DNA of 64,000 bases, from the NCBI RefSeq assembly GCF_043290135.1, contig NC_134710.1, positions 251,584,092 to 251,648,091 of the forward strand, in the 5' to 3' direction. Shown piece after piece: positions 35,870-47,350 of this stretch. A program made the position numbers and the translations under genes. The DNA is from Rhipicephalus microplus (lineage: Eukaryota; Arthropoda; Arachnida; Ixodida; Ixodidae). The notes beneath the pieces are model-generated. The model was not told where the DNA came from, did not search any database, and saw nothing but the letters and a program-made list of their open reading frames with translations. Within the stretch, counting starts at the first letter, position 1, and the number at the start of each line of letters is the position of its first letter.

Positions 35870-37819
35870 GACGACTGCACGCCACACTGTTCTTTTTTTA
35901 ATCAGATGTGAAAAAATGAAAAGAATAATGCTTGGACGCACATATTGAAACGCCAACTTATGCGGAGTGAAGTGGCTCACGGAAAGAAGTGACACTATAT
36001 GAAATAGCGAAGTTCATTTCACGTCTGAATTAAAGAGAGAATATTTACTTTGCGGGCATTCTTCTATAGTAGAACTCCTGCAGGCTATTATCACCAGAAA
36101 AAAACAATTACTGAAAAAACTGTACAAGTTCACTTGTGTCTAATGAAAAGCCAAGCATTGCTTCGCGACATGGCATGGGCAACGAAGCCACGCCTCGGTT
36201 ATGTAGAAAAATTTTGTACTAAATTTATTATTTTTATACTGTTTCTGGGTCACTTATCTTCAAAGGTTCTAAATTCTAGATATCTAAATTCTTCTGTTTT
36301 GATTATTTTAGCATATATATATAGTGTTTTCATGGCCCTGTTTTCCAGCTAGAAACCAAAATTTCACATTTTTTATCTTCATTAGGAAACATTTATGTTG
36401 CTAAAAACGCGTATTTTTTGGAAAGAACATTTTATTGTGGAAGATTAGGTATGCTGCAATGCGTGCTGAAGTGCTTTCCAAACTGGTAAAGTGTATTTTC
36501 CCGAGACCGATGAAAAGTAGCCATTTTAGAGCAGTAACGAAAGAGTTGTGATGCCATATCACGGCTTATATAGCGTCCTTTTTTCTTTCTTGCCAGAAGT
36601 GTTTGCGTGCATTTGCTGCCTATGTACCGTGTATAAAAGGGTTTCTTTATTATTGATCTGTGTAAATGCACGTTAATTCATGGGCTCATTTTGCATTCTA
36701 ATTTACGCTGTCTTGCGTGTGGGTGCGCTGAACGAAAGCTCTCAGCCATTAAAATTAAGTTATTCATTAAATAGAATAACTTAAGGTGTCTCCCTCGGCC
36801 TCTGGTTATACCTCTTGCTATTTCACCCGTGAATGAGCAGATGGCGTCTCGCTCCCATTTTATTGACAAAAATGTATTTTTACGTTTCAGTTCACCGAAC
36901 GCCATTGTTTTGAAAAACGAATTCTAATAGCAAAATATGGTTTCAGCTTCAATGCTCCAGCACACGAGTGAACGAGGCACAAAAGCGCAGTGCTGTTTCC
37001 TTTAGAGTACATAATGAACTCTCGAAAAAAGGTATACGCCGCTAGAAAGGAGGCTATCGAAACAGTGAAAAATGAATTAAAGTACAAATTGAAAAGCTGA
37101 AGAAGCAGAGACAGAAGCACAGAAAATCGCCTGAGTTGTGCCCATAACCAGTGATAAAATAGTCACAGTAACAGCACGTGGATAAGTGCTTGTTAGAGGA
37201 ATCTCCCTGCGGGTGAAATATCAGACGATCATCTTACAAACAGCAAACAAATACAGCTTCATGGCGATAACAAGTACATGTACAACATTCACAGTACATT
37301 CCGCTGAAGGACTCGGGAGAGTAATGGTGTAAGGTCACGCTTGCCAAGTTAGAGCTTTTGTAGCTCATGTCCTTGCGCTCCGAACCTAATCTTCCAGACG
37401 TCTACGATTATTCACCGTTCGGAGCTGCATAGGCTGAGAGTTCCAAGCCAGACTAGTTGGCTTAGGTGTATTATGGCGAAACAGTGAAAAAGACGGGAGA
37501 ACTAAAAGTATGAGCTAGCCAAAGCAGTGCTCGTTCTCTACTTTTTATGTACTAAGCTACACAAAAAAGTGATAGTCGGCTCTTTCTCCTGATGGCACTT
37601 TCCCTTGTTTCGTTGTCGGGGCTGTTTCGCCATCATGGCCAGTTCTCATTCGATCTGTCTAGTATTGCGAACTCCACGTGAAGAGCGTAGAAGTAAAAAC
37701 AAGTCACTTCATTAGCGACGTGAGAATATTTAAGCTACAGGCCCAATTTACCACGCGCAGTTCTATATATATTCAGACTGATATTACACTCATGAACTCA
37801 GAAAAGGTCACACAATGTT

Positions 37820-37820
<1 letters not shown>
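35870..37820. other. AT-rich region without recognised genes
   Basis: A weak inverted repeat (atggcgaaacag at 37473 with its reverse near 37629) may be a decayed miniature element. Otherwise I see nothing. Confidence 0.35.
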
Positions 37821-37858
<38 letters not shown>

Positions 37859-37889
37859 TGTGTGTGTGTGTGTGTGTATGTGTGTGTGC
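37821..37889. repeat. (AC)n-(GT)n compound microsatellite
   Basis: About 33 bases of AC repeat run directly into about 35 bases of GT repeat through cacgtgcgtg, so the tract is self-complementary and can form a long hairpin. Confidence 0.9.
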
Positions 37890-38084
37890 AGAAAACCAGC
37901 TATTCACGGTATTATTTTATAAGCGATACTTATTGAAGCGTAGTACTGCTGCTTTCGTGTAGAATTTAATCTCACAGATCTTTTTTCGTAGGGATATGAT
38001 TAAGAACACAACAATTCACGCAGTACTGGAAGGGAGGATAGGGCGTTCTTGCAAACGGGTTTGTCAGTCTATCTGTATTTATCT

Positions 38085-38310
38085 CCATCCATCCATCCGT
38101 ACATCTAGTGAACACTCACAGTACCGCCATTTGGCATCCTTTCTTCAAATATTCATTATATAGAAGTACCACCATCCAGCGGACTTTCCAAAGACTCAAA
38201 CGACAGGTGGGTACTACATACAGGAGACGCATGACCCACGCCTTAAGGAGCTTCGCGCCTAAAATCCATGACCTTCAGTCATATTCGTTGCCGACACACC
38301 GACCATAAAT
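38085..38310. repeat. dispersed repeat E fragment with (CATC)n seed
   Basis: A short tccatccatccatccg stretch is followed by tagaagtaccaccatccagc..gactttccaaagactcaaac and cgccttaaggagcttcgcgcc. The same blocks occur in reverse in the composite repeat 40483-41452 (ggtggtgcttctatatgggg; cgaagctccttatggcgtgg). Confidence 0.6.
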
Positions 38311-38635
38311 GAAATCACCAAGAAACCCACCATTTTGTTCGAAACGCTTGGCATGTAGAATCTCACGTAGAAAAACATGCGCCGAATCTCAACCCAGGAA
38401 GGTATACCTATTTTGTCTTTCGAGGAGAGGCAACCGAATGCACTTTCCGGCACGAGCCATCGTGCTACTTGTCAAAAACAACCAACGTGTTTTTGTGGTC
38501 ACCGCCGCAGTGACGTTCAGACGATTTCGTGGGAGACGGGTGGACGTCTGCATAATGGTGGATGGAAGTGCTCAAACAAGCGCCAACTGACCATGCACTT
38601 TTGAGAACGTGTGGACACGCAAGCGCAGAAATGAC
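38311..38635. other. spacer
   Basis: Short overlapping ORFs on both strands; nothing recognised. Confidence 0.3.
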
Positions 38636-38639
38636 ACGG

Positions 38640-38895
38640 AAGCAAAGGCGCCCGCCGCAGGCCTCTCCTTTGAATGACGAGTAATGGCCGCGGCTCGCCG
38701 AGCCTCTACTGTCGACGCACGCGTGCCGTCGGAGGCGAAAACAAGACCGCCGTAATGACCCCGCACCGTCCGCCTGTGCTGCTCGGCCGAAGCGCACGGA
38801 AGCCGGGGGAGGGCGATTCCTTACTCGAGAACAGCCGGCGTGGCACTGCAGCCGCCGCGGGCCGTTTACGCCGCCTCGCTTGGCTGGCGAGAGGG
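38640..38895. promoter_or_regulatory. CpG-dense block, possible promoter
   Basis: This is by eye the most CG-dense stretch of the window (cgcccgccgcaggcctctcc, ctgcagccgccgcgggccg). No TATA box, donor or recognised coding frame follows within 150 bases on either strand, so it may instead be a GC-rich repeat. Confidence 0.25.
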
Positions 38896-39306
38896 GTCCC
38901 AAAATGCCTTACTCTGGTCTTTCATTCACGACTCTCGAACCATTCCTGCTGCTACTGAGGAAGAAGTGATCGAAACGGAGAACAAGCACCGAGGCAGAAT
39001 ACAGAATACTACGTACGCTTTCGTATCATTACGTGAAGGTCAATCGCGGGAATCATGACACTGACCTTACATATATACGAAGCCAATGAAAACGGAGCCA
39101 CGAAAGCCTCTTGTATAGGGCCAGCAGAGACAAATACATTAGGAGCATGGTCTGTTTCTTACACATAAGCAATAAATTATTGGAAGTTCGGTTTCTTTAT
39201 TTTATACTGACCCAGTCGGGAAACCTGTCCATCCATCCGTCTATCCATCCGTCACGCAAGACGGATCACTATCAAGGAATAATGTATAAAGTGAATCGAT
39301 TTGTGT
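38896..39306. other. spacer with (CATC)n-like tract
   Basis: A degenerate ccatccatccgt repeat lies at 39227-39252, similar to that in repeat E. Nothing else. Confidence 0.4.
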
Positions 39307-39318
39307 TCGAAAATGTTG

Positions 39319-39563
39319 CCCCGCCACGGTGGTCTAGTGATTAAGGTACTCGGCTGCTGACCCGCAGGTCGCGGGATCAAATCCCGGCTGTGGCGGCTGC
39401 ATTTCCGATTGAGGCGGAAATGTTGTAGGCCCGTGTACTCAGATTTGGGTGCAGGTTAAAGAACCCCAGGTGGTCGAAATTTCCGGAGCCCTCCACTACG
39501 CGTCTCTCATAATCATATGGTGGTTTTGGGACGTTAAACCCCACAAATCAATCAATCAATCAA
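39319..39563 (+). mobile_element. Ruka-type SINE, full length, 12-bp TSD
   Basis: This complete 245-bp sense copy has box A tggtctagtgattaaggtac, box B cgggatcaaatcccgg, the ggcggaaatgttgtaggccc block, the aaagaaccccaggtggtcg block, and tail aatcaatcaatcaatc. TCGAAAATGTTG flanks it at 39307-39318 and 39564-39575. It is a good reference copy for the window. Confidence 0.97.
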
Positions 39564-39575
39564 TCGAAAATGTTG

Positions 39576-39990
39576 GAAATGATGCGTTTCAAACCTCCGA
39601 GTGAACACTCAGAACATCGTATTTACTAGTCAAGTTCGTTTGACGAGATTTTTTTAAGTTCTGCTCTTTGTTCAATAAACATTTTATCTCATTTTATCGC
39701 TGGCGCGTGCTCTAATGAACGAAGCTAGCGTTGAATTTTAACAAGTCTAATGGTAAAAGTTACACTTCGCAATTTTGCTTAAGAGTATACTACTGTAACT
39801 AGGGGAACGTGTCCGAACCGGAGCCAGCCAAGTCTCGAGGCGAAGATGAGCACATGAGCCGAAGCTGATAACAGGAACGTTTACTTACAGTATTTAGTTA
39901 GTGACGGTAGCCTGATAATACATTGATGATGATAGCACCTTTAGAAAGTCTCAGCGCTCGTGTTTGAAAGCCTGCGTCTTCCCAAGATTC
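39576..39990. other. spacer
   Basis: I see nothing recognisable. Confidence 0.35.
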
Positions 39991-40006
39991 CTTGAAATAG
40001 ACCGAT

Positions 40007-40248
40007 TGATAGATTGATATGTGGGGTTTAACGTCCCAAAACCGCTATATGATTATGAGAGACGGCATAGTGGAGGGCTCCGGAAATTTAGACCACCTGG
40101 GGTTCTTTAACGTGCACCCAAATCTGAGCACACGGGCCTACAACATTTCCGCCTCCATCAGAAATGCAGCCGCCGCAGCCGGGATTCGAACCCGCACCCT
40201 GCGGGTCAGCAGCCGAGTACCTTAGCCACTAGACCACCGCGGCGGGGC
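40007..40248 (-). mobile_element. Ruka-type SINE, full length, 16-bp TSD
   Basis: All blocks are present and close to the family consensus. The flanks CTTGAAATAGACCGAT (39991-40006) and CTTGCAATAGACCAAT (40249-40264) agree at 14 of 16 positions. Confidence 0.97.
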
Positions 40249-40411
40249 CTTGCAATAGACCAATCTCACCACAAGTTGCTCTGCACGACCGCTGCCGCAG
40301 TGCATGCCGGTAGTTGGAGTTCTCGGCCGTGGTGGCATCGTTGCGGTTGCATAGGTGCTACCTCCCAGAGCTGTTTATTGAGGTCTCATCGCGTTGTACA
40401 GATTGACCGCC

Positions 40412-40480
40412 ATGAGTGGGCTCACCTGCTGCGTGCCAGGACGCTACAAGAAGAGCCTGAACCATAAGGACACGAGATTT
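40412..40480 (+). pseudogene. THAP-domain exon, N-terminal part (interrupted)
   Basis: From an ATG at 40412 the frame reads MSGLTCCVPGRYKKSLNHKD then TRF. This resembles the start of THAP zinc-finger proteins (M..CCV.GC.N...), DNA-binding factors that are numerous in ticks. The second zinc-ligand position expected as Cys is Arg here. Similarity stops at the T run 40478-40482, where a composite repeat begins. The matching second part (FSKDTKLRQEWVRRINRAEQ) is at 41455-41523. The upstream 100 bases would be its 5' UTR. Identification rests on motif shape only. Confidence 0.5.
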
Positions 40481-40704
40481 TTAGGGTCGAAGCTCCTTAT
40501 GGCGTGGCTTGTGCGTCCCTCGTAGTACATAACCACCAGTGGCACATACTCGAAACAGGTATAACATTTGACCTCCAAGGTGGTGCCGGTGAGAGATTTC
40601 TTCTGTGCGTTGTTTAACATAGTGCTCAATGTACATGCCAATGGCTGCTAATGGGGAATGAGAGACAGGAGCATTCGGCTTTTAGTCAACGCACACGCTG
40701 TGAT

Positions 40705-41184
40705 CCCCATTAGCAGCCATTGACATGTACATTGAGCACTATCGGACAAGAAAGGGTTGCTACATTATACTCGCTGGGTGTAACCTCCTTAGTTTTAGAA
40801 AGGTTTAGCGAGCGTTGAGCCGCAGGGCCATGAATACAATGAACTAGTATATACCATGAATGAATTCGAGGTGGTTAAATGGGGGAAGCAGATACGAAGC
40901 GCAAGCCGTAAGAAATTAGAAGCTGAATCCTCCTGTCTCTCATTTCACCTTAGCAGCCACTGGCATGTACATTGAGCACTATCTGACCGGAAAAGGTTGC
41001 TACGTTATATTCGCTGGGCGTAATCTCTTTGGTTTTAAAAAGGTTTAGCGAGCATTGGGCCACAGTGCCATGAATACAGTGAACTAGTATATACCATGAA
41101 CTCAAGGTGGTTGAAGGTGGGAAGTAGACCCGAAGAGCAAGCCGTAAGAAAGTGTGCGTGTGCCACCTCTCGTTTAGTCCTTGG
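40705..41184. repeat. 240-bp tandem duplication, two units
   Basis: The block ttagcagcca.tg.catgtacattgagcactatc recurs at 40711 and 40951. The following gttgctac.ttata.tcgctggg, aaggtttagcgagc and gaactagtatataccatgaa recur with the same spacing. The two units differ at roughly one base in ten. Confidence 0.85.
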
Positions 41185-41267
41185 AATGTCCACTGAATGG
41201 TGGTGCTTCTATATGGGGAACATATGATAAAAAGATGCAAGATGGTGGGACTTGGAGTGTTGAATAG

Positions 41268-41408
41268 ATGGACGAACGGACACACAGACAGATGCATGGA
41301 TGGACGCATGAACGGACGCAGGGGAGGATGCATGAACGAACGCAGGGACGGGCGCACGAACAGACGCATGGACGGTCACACAGACGAACGCATGGACGGA
41401 CGAATGCT
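41268..41408. repeat. minisatellite of 4/12-bp GGAC-type units
   Basis: Variants of gacgcatgaacg, gacggacgaacg and ggatggacgc are repeated about twelve times. Reading frames across it give Asp/Gly/Arg-rich nonsense on both strands. Confidence 0.85.
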
Positions 41409-41452
41409 TCGCCCCACTCTCCATCATTCACTCCATGGATATGCTGCCATTC

Positions 41453-41523
41453 TTTTTGTGTTCTCGAAGGATACGAAGCTCCGACAGGAATGGGTGCGAC
41501 GAATAAACAGAGCTGAACAGGGT
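41453..41523 (+). pseudogene. THAP-domain exon, second part with splice donor
   Basis: The frame reads FVFSKDTKLRQEWVRRINRA then EQ, matching the F.FPKD..LR..W..AI.R core of THAP domains. A consensus donor G/gtaagt follows at 41524. Joining to the first part at the shared T run gives the expected order CCV...RFF.FSKD, possibly with a one-base shift. I did not find the next exon (expected to carry the CxxH pair) downstream. The interruption makes this a broken gene, unless the insert is removed as an intron. Confidence 0.5.
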
Positions 41524-41529
41524 GGTAAG

Positions 41530-44444
41530 TACGGCAAGCTTTCTTGCTTAACGTGTTTTTCTTGTGTTGTATGCATGGCATGTTAGGGTGCTAGTGCATA
41601 ATTACAGGATTGCTGAAGCACGGCAGATTGGCTGATCAGTGACCGAGTGTCTTCATAGCGGGTACTCGACCCCCTTCCCGAGGCGATCGCTGCAAGCGGC
41701 AGCTGATTGAATGCAACTAGTACCATGCGCGAAACATTGTTCGCTAGGATGAAGTAATCCCCAAAGAGGTTGCTAATAAATAAAGTAACTTTTTACGAAA
41801 AGGGATGAGTTGAACGTCTCGAGTTCAGCCGTGAGGTGCAACAATGCCACACCAATTATTAAAAAAAAGAATCTGTGGCACTCTAATACGTTCGCGATTG
41901 ACGATACTGCCCACGACTCGGAGAAGGAGTGGTCAAAAACCACCGAAGCAGCCGCAACTTGCCGTCATGTGGTGAAAAACTCGTAAATTGTGCTTAAAAG
42001 TCACCTGAGAGAAAACTCCCCACAAAGTAAAACGGCATTTTGACATCCTTTTACCCCATCCATCAGAGTAGAGCTGTGTTATAAATACTGCATGCCTTTC
42101 ACTCCAACACGAGGTAGTAATTTTAAATCCGAAAGAGTTTTCGAAGGTCACGTGCCACAAAAACGCTAAAATTGGACAGTTTCTACTTACAGTGTACGAG
42201 CAGAAAGTAAAGTGGCAACAACGCTAACAAAACCTGTCATTCTCTGAGGTGCTGCACCGTGCTAATTCGAAGGCTTGGATAATTCGAAGTACGACTGTCT
42301 AGTTGTCGCCGCTTCTGGACACTTTGGAGGGTGTGGAGCGGGAATGAGTTAGGGTAGATTTAGCCGAAACGATCCTACGGGTTCAAGTTGCGCCAAGCCA
42401 TGGAAGCTGATCATAACAGTACTGGCGAACTGACTGGCTGCACACCATCTCTAAAACATTAGTGCAAGTTTCAATTCCAAGGACGGACAAATTGTGAACT
42501 CTCAATTTAGTAAACTCAAGGAACCTAAATAAATTGTTCACTGAACTGAAACCTCACTAAACTGAATATTCACTAAAATACGGAGCATGATGGGCACTAC
42601 AAATATTAATGTCAAAATTTGAAATAGAGATCATTTTGAAAAGAATTTTATAATTTTTATTAGGTCTGGCACGCTTAAAATTGGCCCATCAAATACAAAT
42701 CTGTCCAGAGCAAGTACGTTCCTGTGTACTGCCTCTGGTGCGCTTGCTACTGTGACATGAAGTTTCGCAACTCTCTAGTATGTGGCTCGCTTACCCACAG
42801 CCGACTGATAGGTGATTTGATTAGGGCAGCACGCATCGACTTCGCCAGTACTCCAATGCGGAAAGCTGCATTGAATTGATCTCAGAAATGAGCCGGGAGC
42901 CGCATATAATGTTGCTTCAATTGAAATATTCACTATTCAACAATTTGTTTAACTGAAGCATTTTTTCATAAAATGCGCAAGAAAATCGCCGCAGAGTTTT
43001 GAAATATGTTATTCTGAAATATTCGTCACACCAACGTTCGTATAAAACAAAGAGCTCACTCTACAATTGTATTTGTAAGTGAACTGCACAAAACATTGAA
43101 GTTATGTGCACGAAAGAGGAAAATTAACGGGAGGAATATAGGGCACGAATGAAATTTCAAAGAAGACGAAGACACGACCATGCACTGCCTTTTGAAGGGA
43201 ATGACTTCTTATGTATCTGACGACCCGAAGTCATCAGATTTAATTGGTCATCTGTCCAACGCTATTACTGTGTTTGTTGTGTGGGCGTGTGCCTTTTCAT
43301 TAGTTTTATTGATGAAATGTAATATATAACCTAGCAAGCATACCATTTTCGGGGCCTTTCCAGATGATATCAGTTTCCACGTGATGCCCCTAATCTTCCT
43401 CATCCACCCCTCTCTTCGGCACTTGCGTGGCTTATCTCAAGAAGCACTTACAATTATTTTTCGCGCTGCAATAAAATTTAGTTGAGGAACATGTTGTGCG
43501 CGAATCGTTTTGTCCTTGTGACTTAAATTTGCGCTGCCTTTCCGTAGATCATGAAATGATGCACTGCTTATCTCTAATAAAATCTATATTCATAGACCAA
43601 AGCGTTCACGTCAATTGAGGTGACTTTCGGTGATGTTAGAAAAAGAAATTCGCGAGATGCACGCGGTAAAATATCCTGAACGGAACCGAATGATAAGGAA
43701 TAATATGAATGAATATAAAAGTAAGAATATGCCAAAAATTGTTTGAAACAGTGTATATATTCAAGCAATGAAACAGGACAAGTTAGGGCTAAGCAATAAA
43801 CATACCATTTTCACCGCCTTTAATTCAGGTCATAGTGTAATTTTACTCGAACGCATAGATAAGAGCCTACATTAACTTTAGATACACGATTTGTGGTGAC
43901 ATTATGTGGTTATCTCGAGCTATCACACATACAAGTCGTTATACTAAGAAAAAACCTCATGTACCGTTTGACTGTGTAAGTATACTGTACATTCAGTGAG
44001 CACGCTGTTTCAATGTTAACCTTGTCAGTTCGCAACACTGGCTGCTTGATTCGTTCATTCATAATATTGTATACAAATATTATCGGTTGTGGAATATTCT
44101 TCTCTGGTGTGGTTTTCATTTGCGTGTGTATTAGATATCTACAGTAACCACTGCTTAGTGTGTACAGCATTGATGCCATATGGTACCTATAGAGCGTGTA
44201 TGTACCTGTCTTCTACCACAATTTACATTTGATGACTGAGTATTTTTTAGAAGCGTTGCAAATATTTTGTAAATACCTGTAATTCTCAATCGCGCATTGA
44301 GGTGTCATTAAGTTATAACCGGAGGCTACGATGGTACGTGGCCTAGAGAACAGCTCTTGCATGAAGTCAGCAAAAGACACTGAAATTTTTGGTATAACTT
44401 TTTGTTTTCGCTTACATACAGCTTCTGAACTTGAGAATATAGTT
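41530..44444. other. AT-rich region without recognised genes
   Basis: Between 42260 and 43010 there are stretches such as ctaattcgaaggcttggataattcgaa and tgaatattcactaaaatac that recall the ends of pogo/Tigger-like DNA elements, but no paired TIRs were located. Confidence 0.3.
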
Positions 44445-44545
44445 AGTAGGAGGAACAGGAGGGAAAGGAAAGGCAGGCACGTTAACCCCTCCGGAGCGAC
44501 TGCTATGCTACCCTACACTGGGAATAGGGATGAGGAAGTTTGAAA
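44445..44545 (-). repeat. dispersed tick-type repeat fragment
   Basis: The stretch aggagggaaaggaaaggcag..gttaacccctccgg..ctatgctaccctacactggg is familiar from memory as a very common tick repeat, possibly a retroelement 3' end. There is no second copy in this window to confirm it. Confidence 0.4.
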
Positions 44546-45136
44546 CATGGAAAAAGGGATAGATAGAAGAGCACGCACACACGTTGGGCTCACAAATGCT
44601 GAAGACTTGGAACATGTGGACGTGAGCTAACTGACGAAAGTCGGAAAAGACGCGATATCGGTCCAATGGCGTTTCACTGAATGACGGATGCTTCCTTGAC
44701 TTTTTAGAAATTATGGCGATCGTTAGCCATATTTCTACTCGAGCGATTCAAGTATTGAGCTTAAGGCGTCCAGTACTTTGAGAGCGCTTCGAGCTGACGT
44801 TGTCCAATGTCCAACAAGATCTCCCGGATGCCATTCATATGAAAACAAGGCACAGTTAAATTGCAGTTGTCATTGCATATTATAAAACATCGCCATCATG
44901 ATCGTTAAACAACAGCTTTGCGCACAATATTTCCGACAACTATCTCGTCGTCACTTATCCCAGTTATAATTCTAATATTTCCATTTGACTTTATAAATAG
45001 TGGAGCAATTACAAGAAATATTGATCCGATATAAATTATACAAGGCATCTTAAACTATTGCTATAGATGACTAATAATAAGCTTTTGATGTGAATTATAA
45101 GCTAGATCACTAATGAAAAACGTGGTTCCAACTTAC
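44546..45136. other. AT-rich spacer
   Basis: I see nothing recognisable. Confidence 0.35.
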
Positions 45137-45238
45137 ATTCACTGTCTGGATAACGGAAAACATCTTTGAACACAATGTGCTCAAAGCCTATATTAATGTA
45201 TTGGATCCAGGCAAATCTTCCAAGGGCGCGAGTTGTGC
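45137..45238 (-). CDS. candidate internal exon, 102 bp, product unknown
   Basis: On the minus strand a pyrimidine-rich acceptor (ttgcttttctgatcttcctataacag) precedes the segment and a consensus donor (gaat/gtaagttgg) ends it. With the acceptor-side phase of two bases the exon is open throughout: TTRALGRFAWIQYINIGFEH then IVFKDVFRYPDSE. The residue mix (Trp, Phe, Tyr, Gly, Asp) looks like a folded conserved protein, not random AT-rich DNA. I do not recognise the family and found no neighbouring exons with confidence. A 67-codon frame is open around it, so chance remains possible. Confidence 0.33.
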
Positions 45239-47160
45239 CTGTTATAGGAAGATCAGAAAAGCAATTCAAAGGAAGGTGTCTGGTATAAGAAACTCGAATG
45301 TACATGACAATTTGATAATGATGGTTGCCGATGACTACTCAAGTTCTTTAAGTTATACTGTCAACCAGAGAGATGACTCCTCTGCCACGCGCATTATAGG
45401 TTTTGCCATAGACGCATAGATTGCAAAATTCAAAGTACTAAGTATAACCAGCCATGACTCAGTGCTATTATGGTATCGCCAGAATGTTTAGTTTTTGAAG
45501 TTTTTTATGCCAATGTAGTTTAGGACAGCAAGATTACCTGGCGAATCACGCTTGTGGTTCAGATCAGAAGGTCAGAGAATAAATTGCATGCTTAAATGTG
45601 GTGTGCACATAAAAGCGCTGGCAGCTTCGCTCGCCGTGCCATCTGTCAGGACGTCAAAGGAGGAGCAGGTCAAACCGCGCAGCACCGACAGAGCAGTAGT
45701 CGGCGTTTCTTTTCAGCTTCGTCGGCAGATACATGAAGCGAGTCCAATATTCCGATATAAGTCAGGCTTTCTCATTGGAACGAAACTGAGAGAAGGCAGT
45801 GACAAGAGTAAAGGGAGGAAGTACAAGCCGCCCGCTTTGAGCAGTGTAAACGTATAGAGAACCAAGCTAAACATACCTCTCGCTACGCACACCCAGGAAC
45901 AACTCAGTTGAGCCATAGGCAAATATTACGTGAAGGAGAGAAGAGTAAGTTTAAGGGCTCGTTTGTTTTTTTATAAATAATAATAATGAGAACTAATTGC
46001 CAATGATGCCAAGGAAAGTATAGAGTACCCTATTAGTAGTAATTATAATATAACTGTGAAAAAAGTGGACGAAAAGAAAACTTGCCACCAAATATTGATG
46101 TATTTTGAAAAATACTTGAAGCAATTGAAGGTAAAATATAAACACTGCAAGTGTGTACACCTTCTAATAAAGAGTTCAGTGTTTTTGAAGTATCATTGAA
46201 GGAACGTTGATACTTACAAAATTTTTCAAATGATTCGGTTGCTACTAAAGTTTTCAGTGTAAATAAAAGCCCTCGCAAAGCTGCCTGACATCTGGTATTT
46301 TGCTCATTAAAAGAAAACAAATTGATACGACATAAACAAGGAACTCTGTTTGTTGCCCAGAACCGTGAATTATTTGCGCCCCACAGCAAACTGTTCTTTT
46401 CTTGTCAAATTTACACGAAGAAGATATACCACATGAATGCGGTTGTCGAGGAACAGAGGTTGAAATATCTTCCCTTGCATGTTTTTCAATTAAATACTTT
46501 CACTGACGTCCGCATCATTCGTTTTTTACTAAGAGAGAAAAAAAGCAATATCTTGTCAGAGCAGGCTCGAGGGGAATTTCAGAAGACGGTAATGAGGGGT
46601 GCCCAGTTCTTACGAGGGCAGCGGTGAACGCTCGGCTAATGATCCATGGTGTGGCCTAGTGATTCATGACCCCGAGTTTCTCGTGATCCCGAGGCTCAGC
46701 CTCGAAATCTTGTCTAAAGCTGCTTTCAAATCTTTCATTGAAATAACTTTCGATTCGGTGCTGCCTTTACGAGACACACAAATGCCGAGGGTAGTACATT
46801 TTGTACAATGCGGTCTCGCATTTCATGTCTTAAACTGCTTTTGAAACCACCCCGTCGTGAAAGTGCTGTCTCCGTTGCTTTTCTAAATGCGATTAAGTGT
46901 CTTCTAATCAAAGACGCACCGCTACTCGAGTTCAAGTTTCGCGAGTTTTTGTTAAACTGCTATTTCAAAAGAAGAAATATAGCTAAGCTCTGGTTGAAAG
47001 ATGAGGCGAGAAAGCGGTGAACGGGCCAATCAAATAGAGAGAAATCATAATAATTAAGAAAATGAAAAATGAAGATTACGTAGTATAAATGAACTTCATG
47101 ACACTGATGATTGACATAAAAACTCACCAAAGATTACGATATGCTCTAATGCGAATTCCT
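45239..47160. other. region without recognised genes
   Basis: A run of ORFs of 60-118 codons overlaps on both strands (e.g. 46033-46389 minus, 46599-46844 plus) without motifs I can name. The frame at 46599-46844 looks the most protein-like, but no splice or family support was found. Confidence 0.3.
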
Positions 47161-47164
47161 AGTG

Positions 47165-47350
47165 CAGCTTTTTGTTGGCATCAAGCCAAGTTTGCACGTT
47201 GGAAGTCTTTGCTGTGTTTGAAACAGCGATACAAAGGTGTGGTATTTTTTTGCGCCACAAAACAACGAGGAACGGGGTCAAAGAAGGAGCAAGCTTTAGG
47301 CTGTTTATTGATCGTGTACTCTAAAAAAATGCATAAGCACCAACATGCGC
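47165..47350 (-). repeat. Penelope-associated 3' repeat, copy 1
   Basis: On the minus strand the blocks agagtacacgatcaataaac, ttctttgaccccgttcctcg and ttgttttgtggcgcaaaaaa match the plus strand of 50025-50165 closely, including at translated level (CLCIFLEYTINKQPKAC against CLYISLEYTMNKPSKVC). An AATAAA-like signal sits in both. Confidence 0.65.

Larger units (their letters stand above)
40483..41452. mobile_element. 970-bp composite repeat inserted in THAP exon
   Basis: The insert is bounded by TTTTT on both sides (40478-40482 and 41453-41457). It contains a 38-bp inverted repeat with one mismatch (40619-40656 and 40705-40742), a 240-bp tandem duplication, and a 12-bp minisatellite. Both ends share a ggggcgaagc-like block in inverted orientation, and parts match repeat E at 38.1 kb. 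No transposase is visible. Confidence 0.6.

Noticed and set aside
41197..41586. 129-codon plus-strand ORF as a single protein
   Set aside because: Most of it is the GGAC-type minisatellite; only the last part (THAP-like FSKDTKLRQEW) is meaningful and is annotated separately.
42260..43010. Possible pogo/Tigger-like element
   Set aside because: Words such as aattcga and tattcactaaa recur, but no paired terminal repeats or TA duplication could be fixed.
46599..46844. 81-codon ORF with protein-like composition
   Set aside because: Frames on the other strand are also open, and no motif, splice site or repeat partner supports it.
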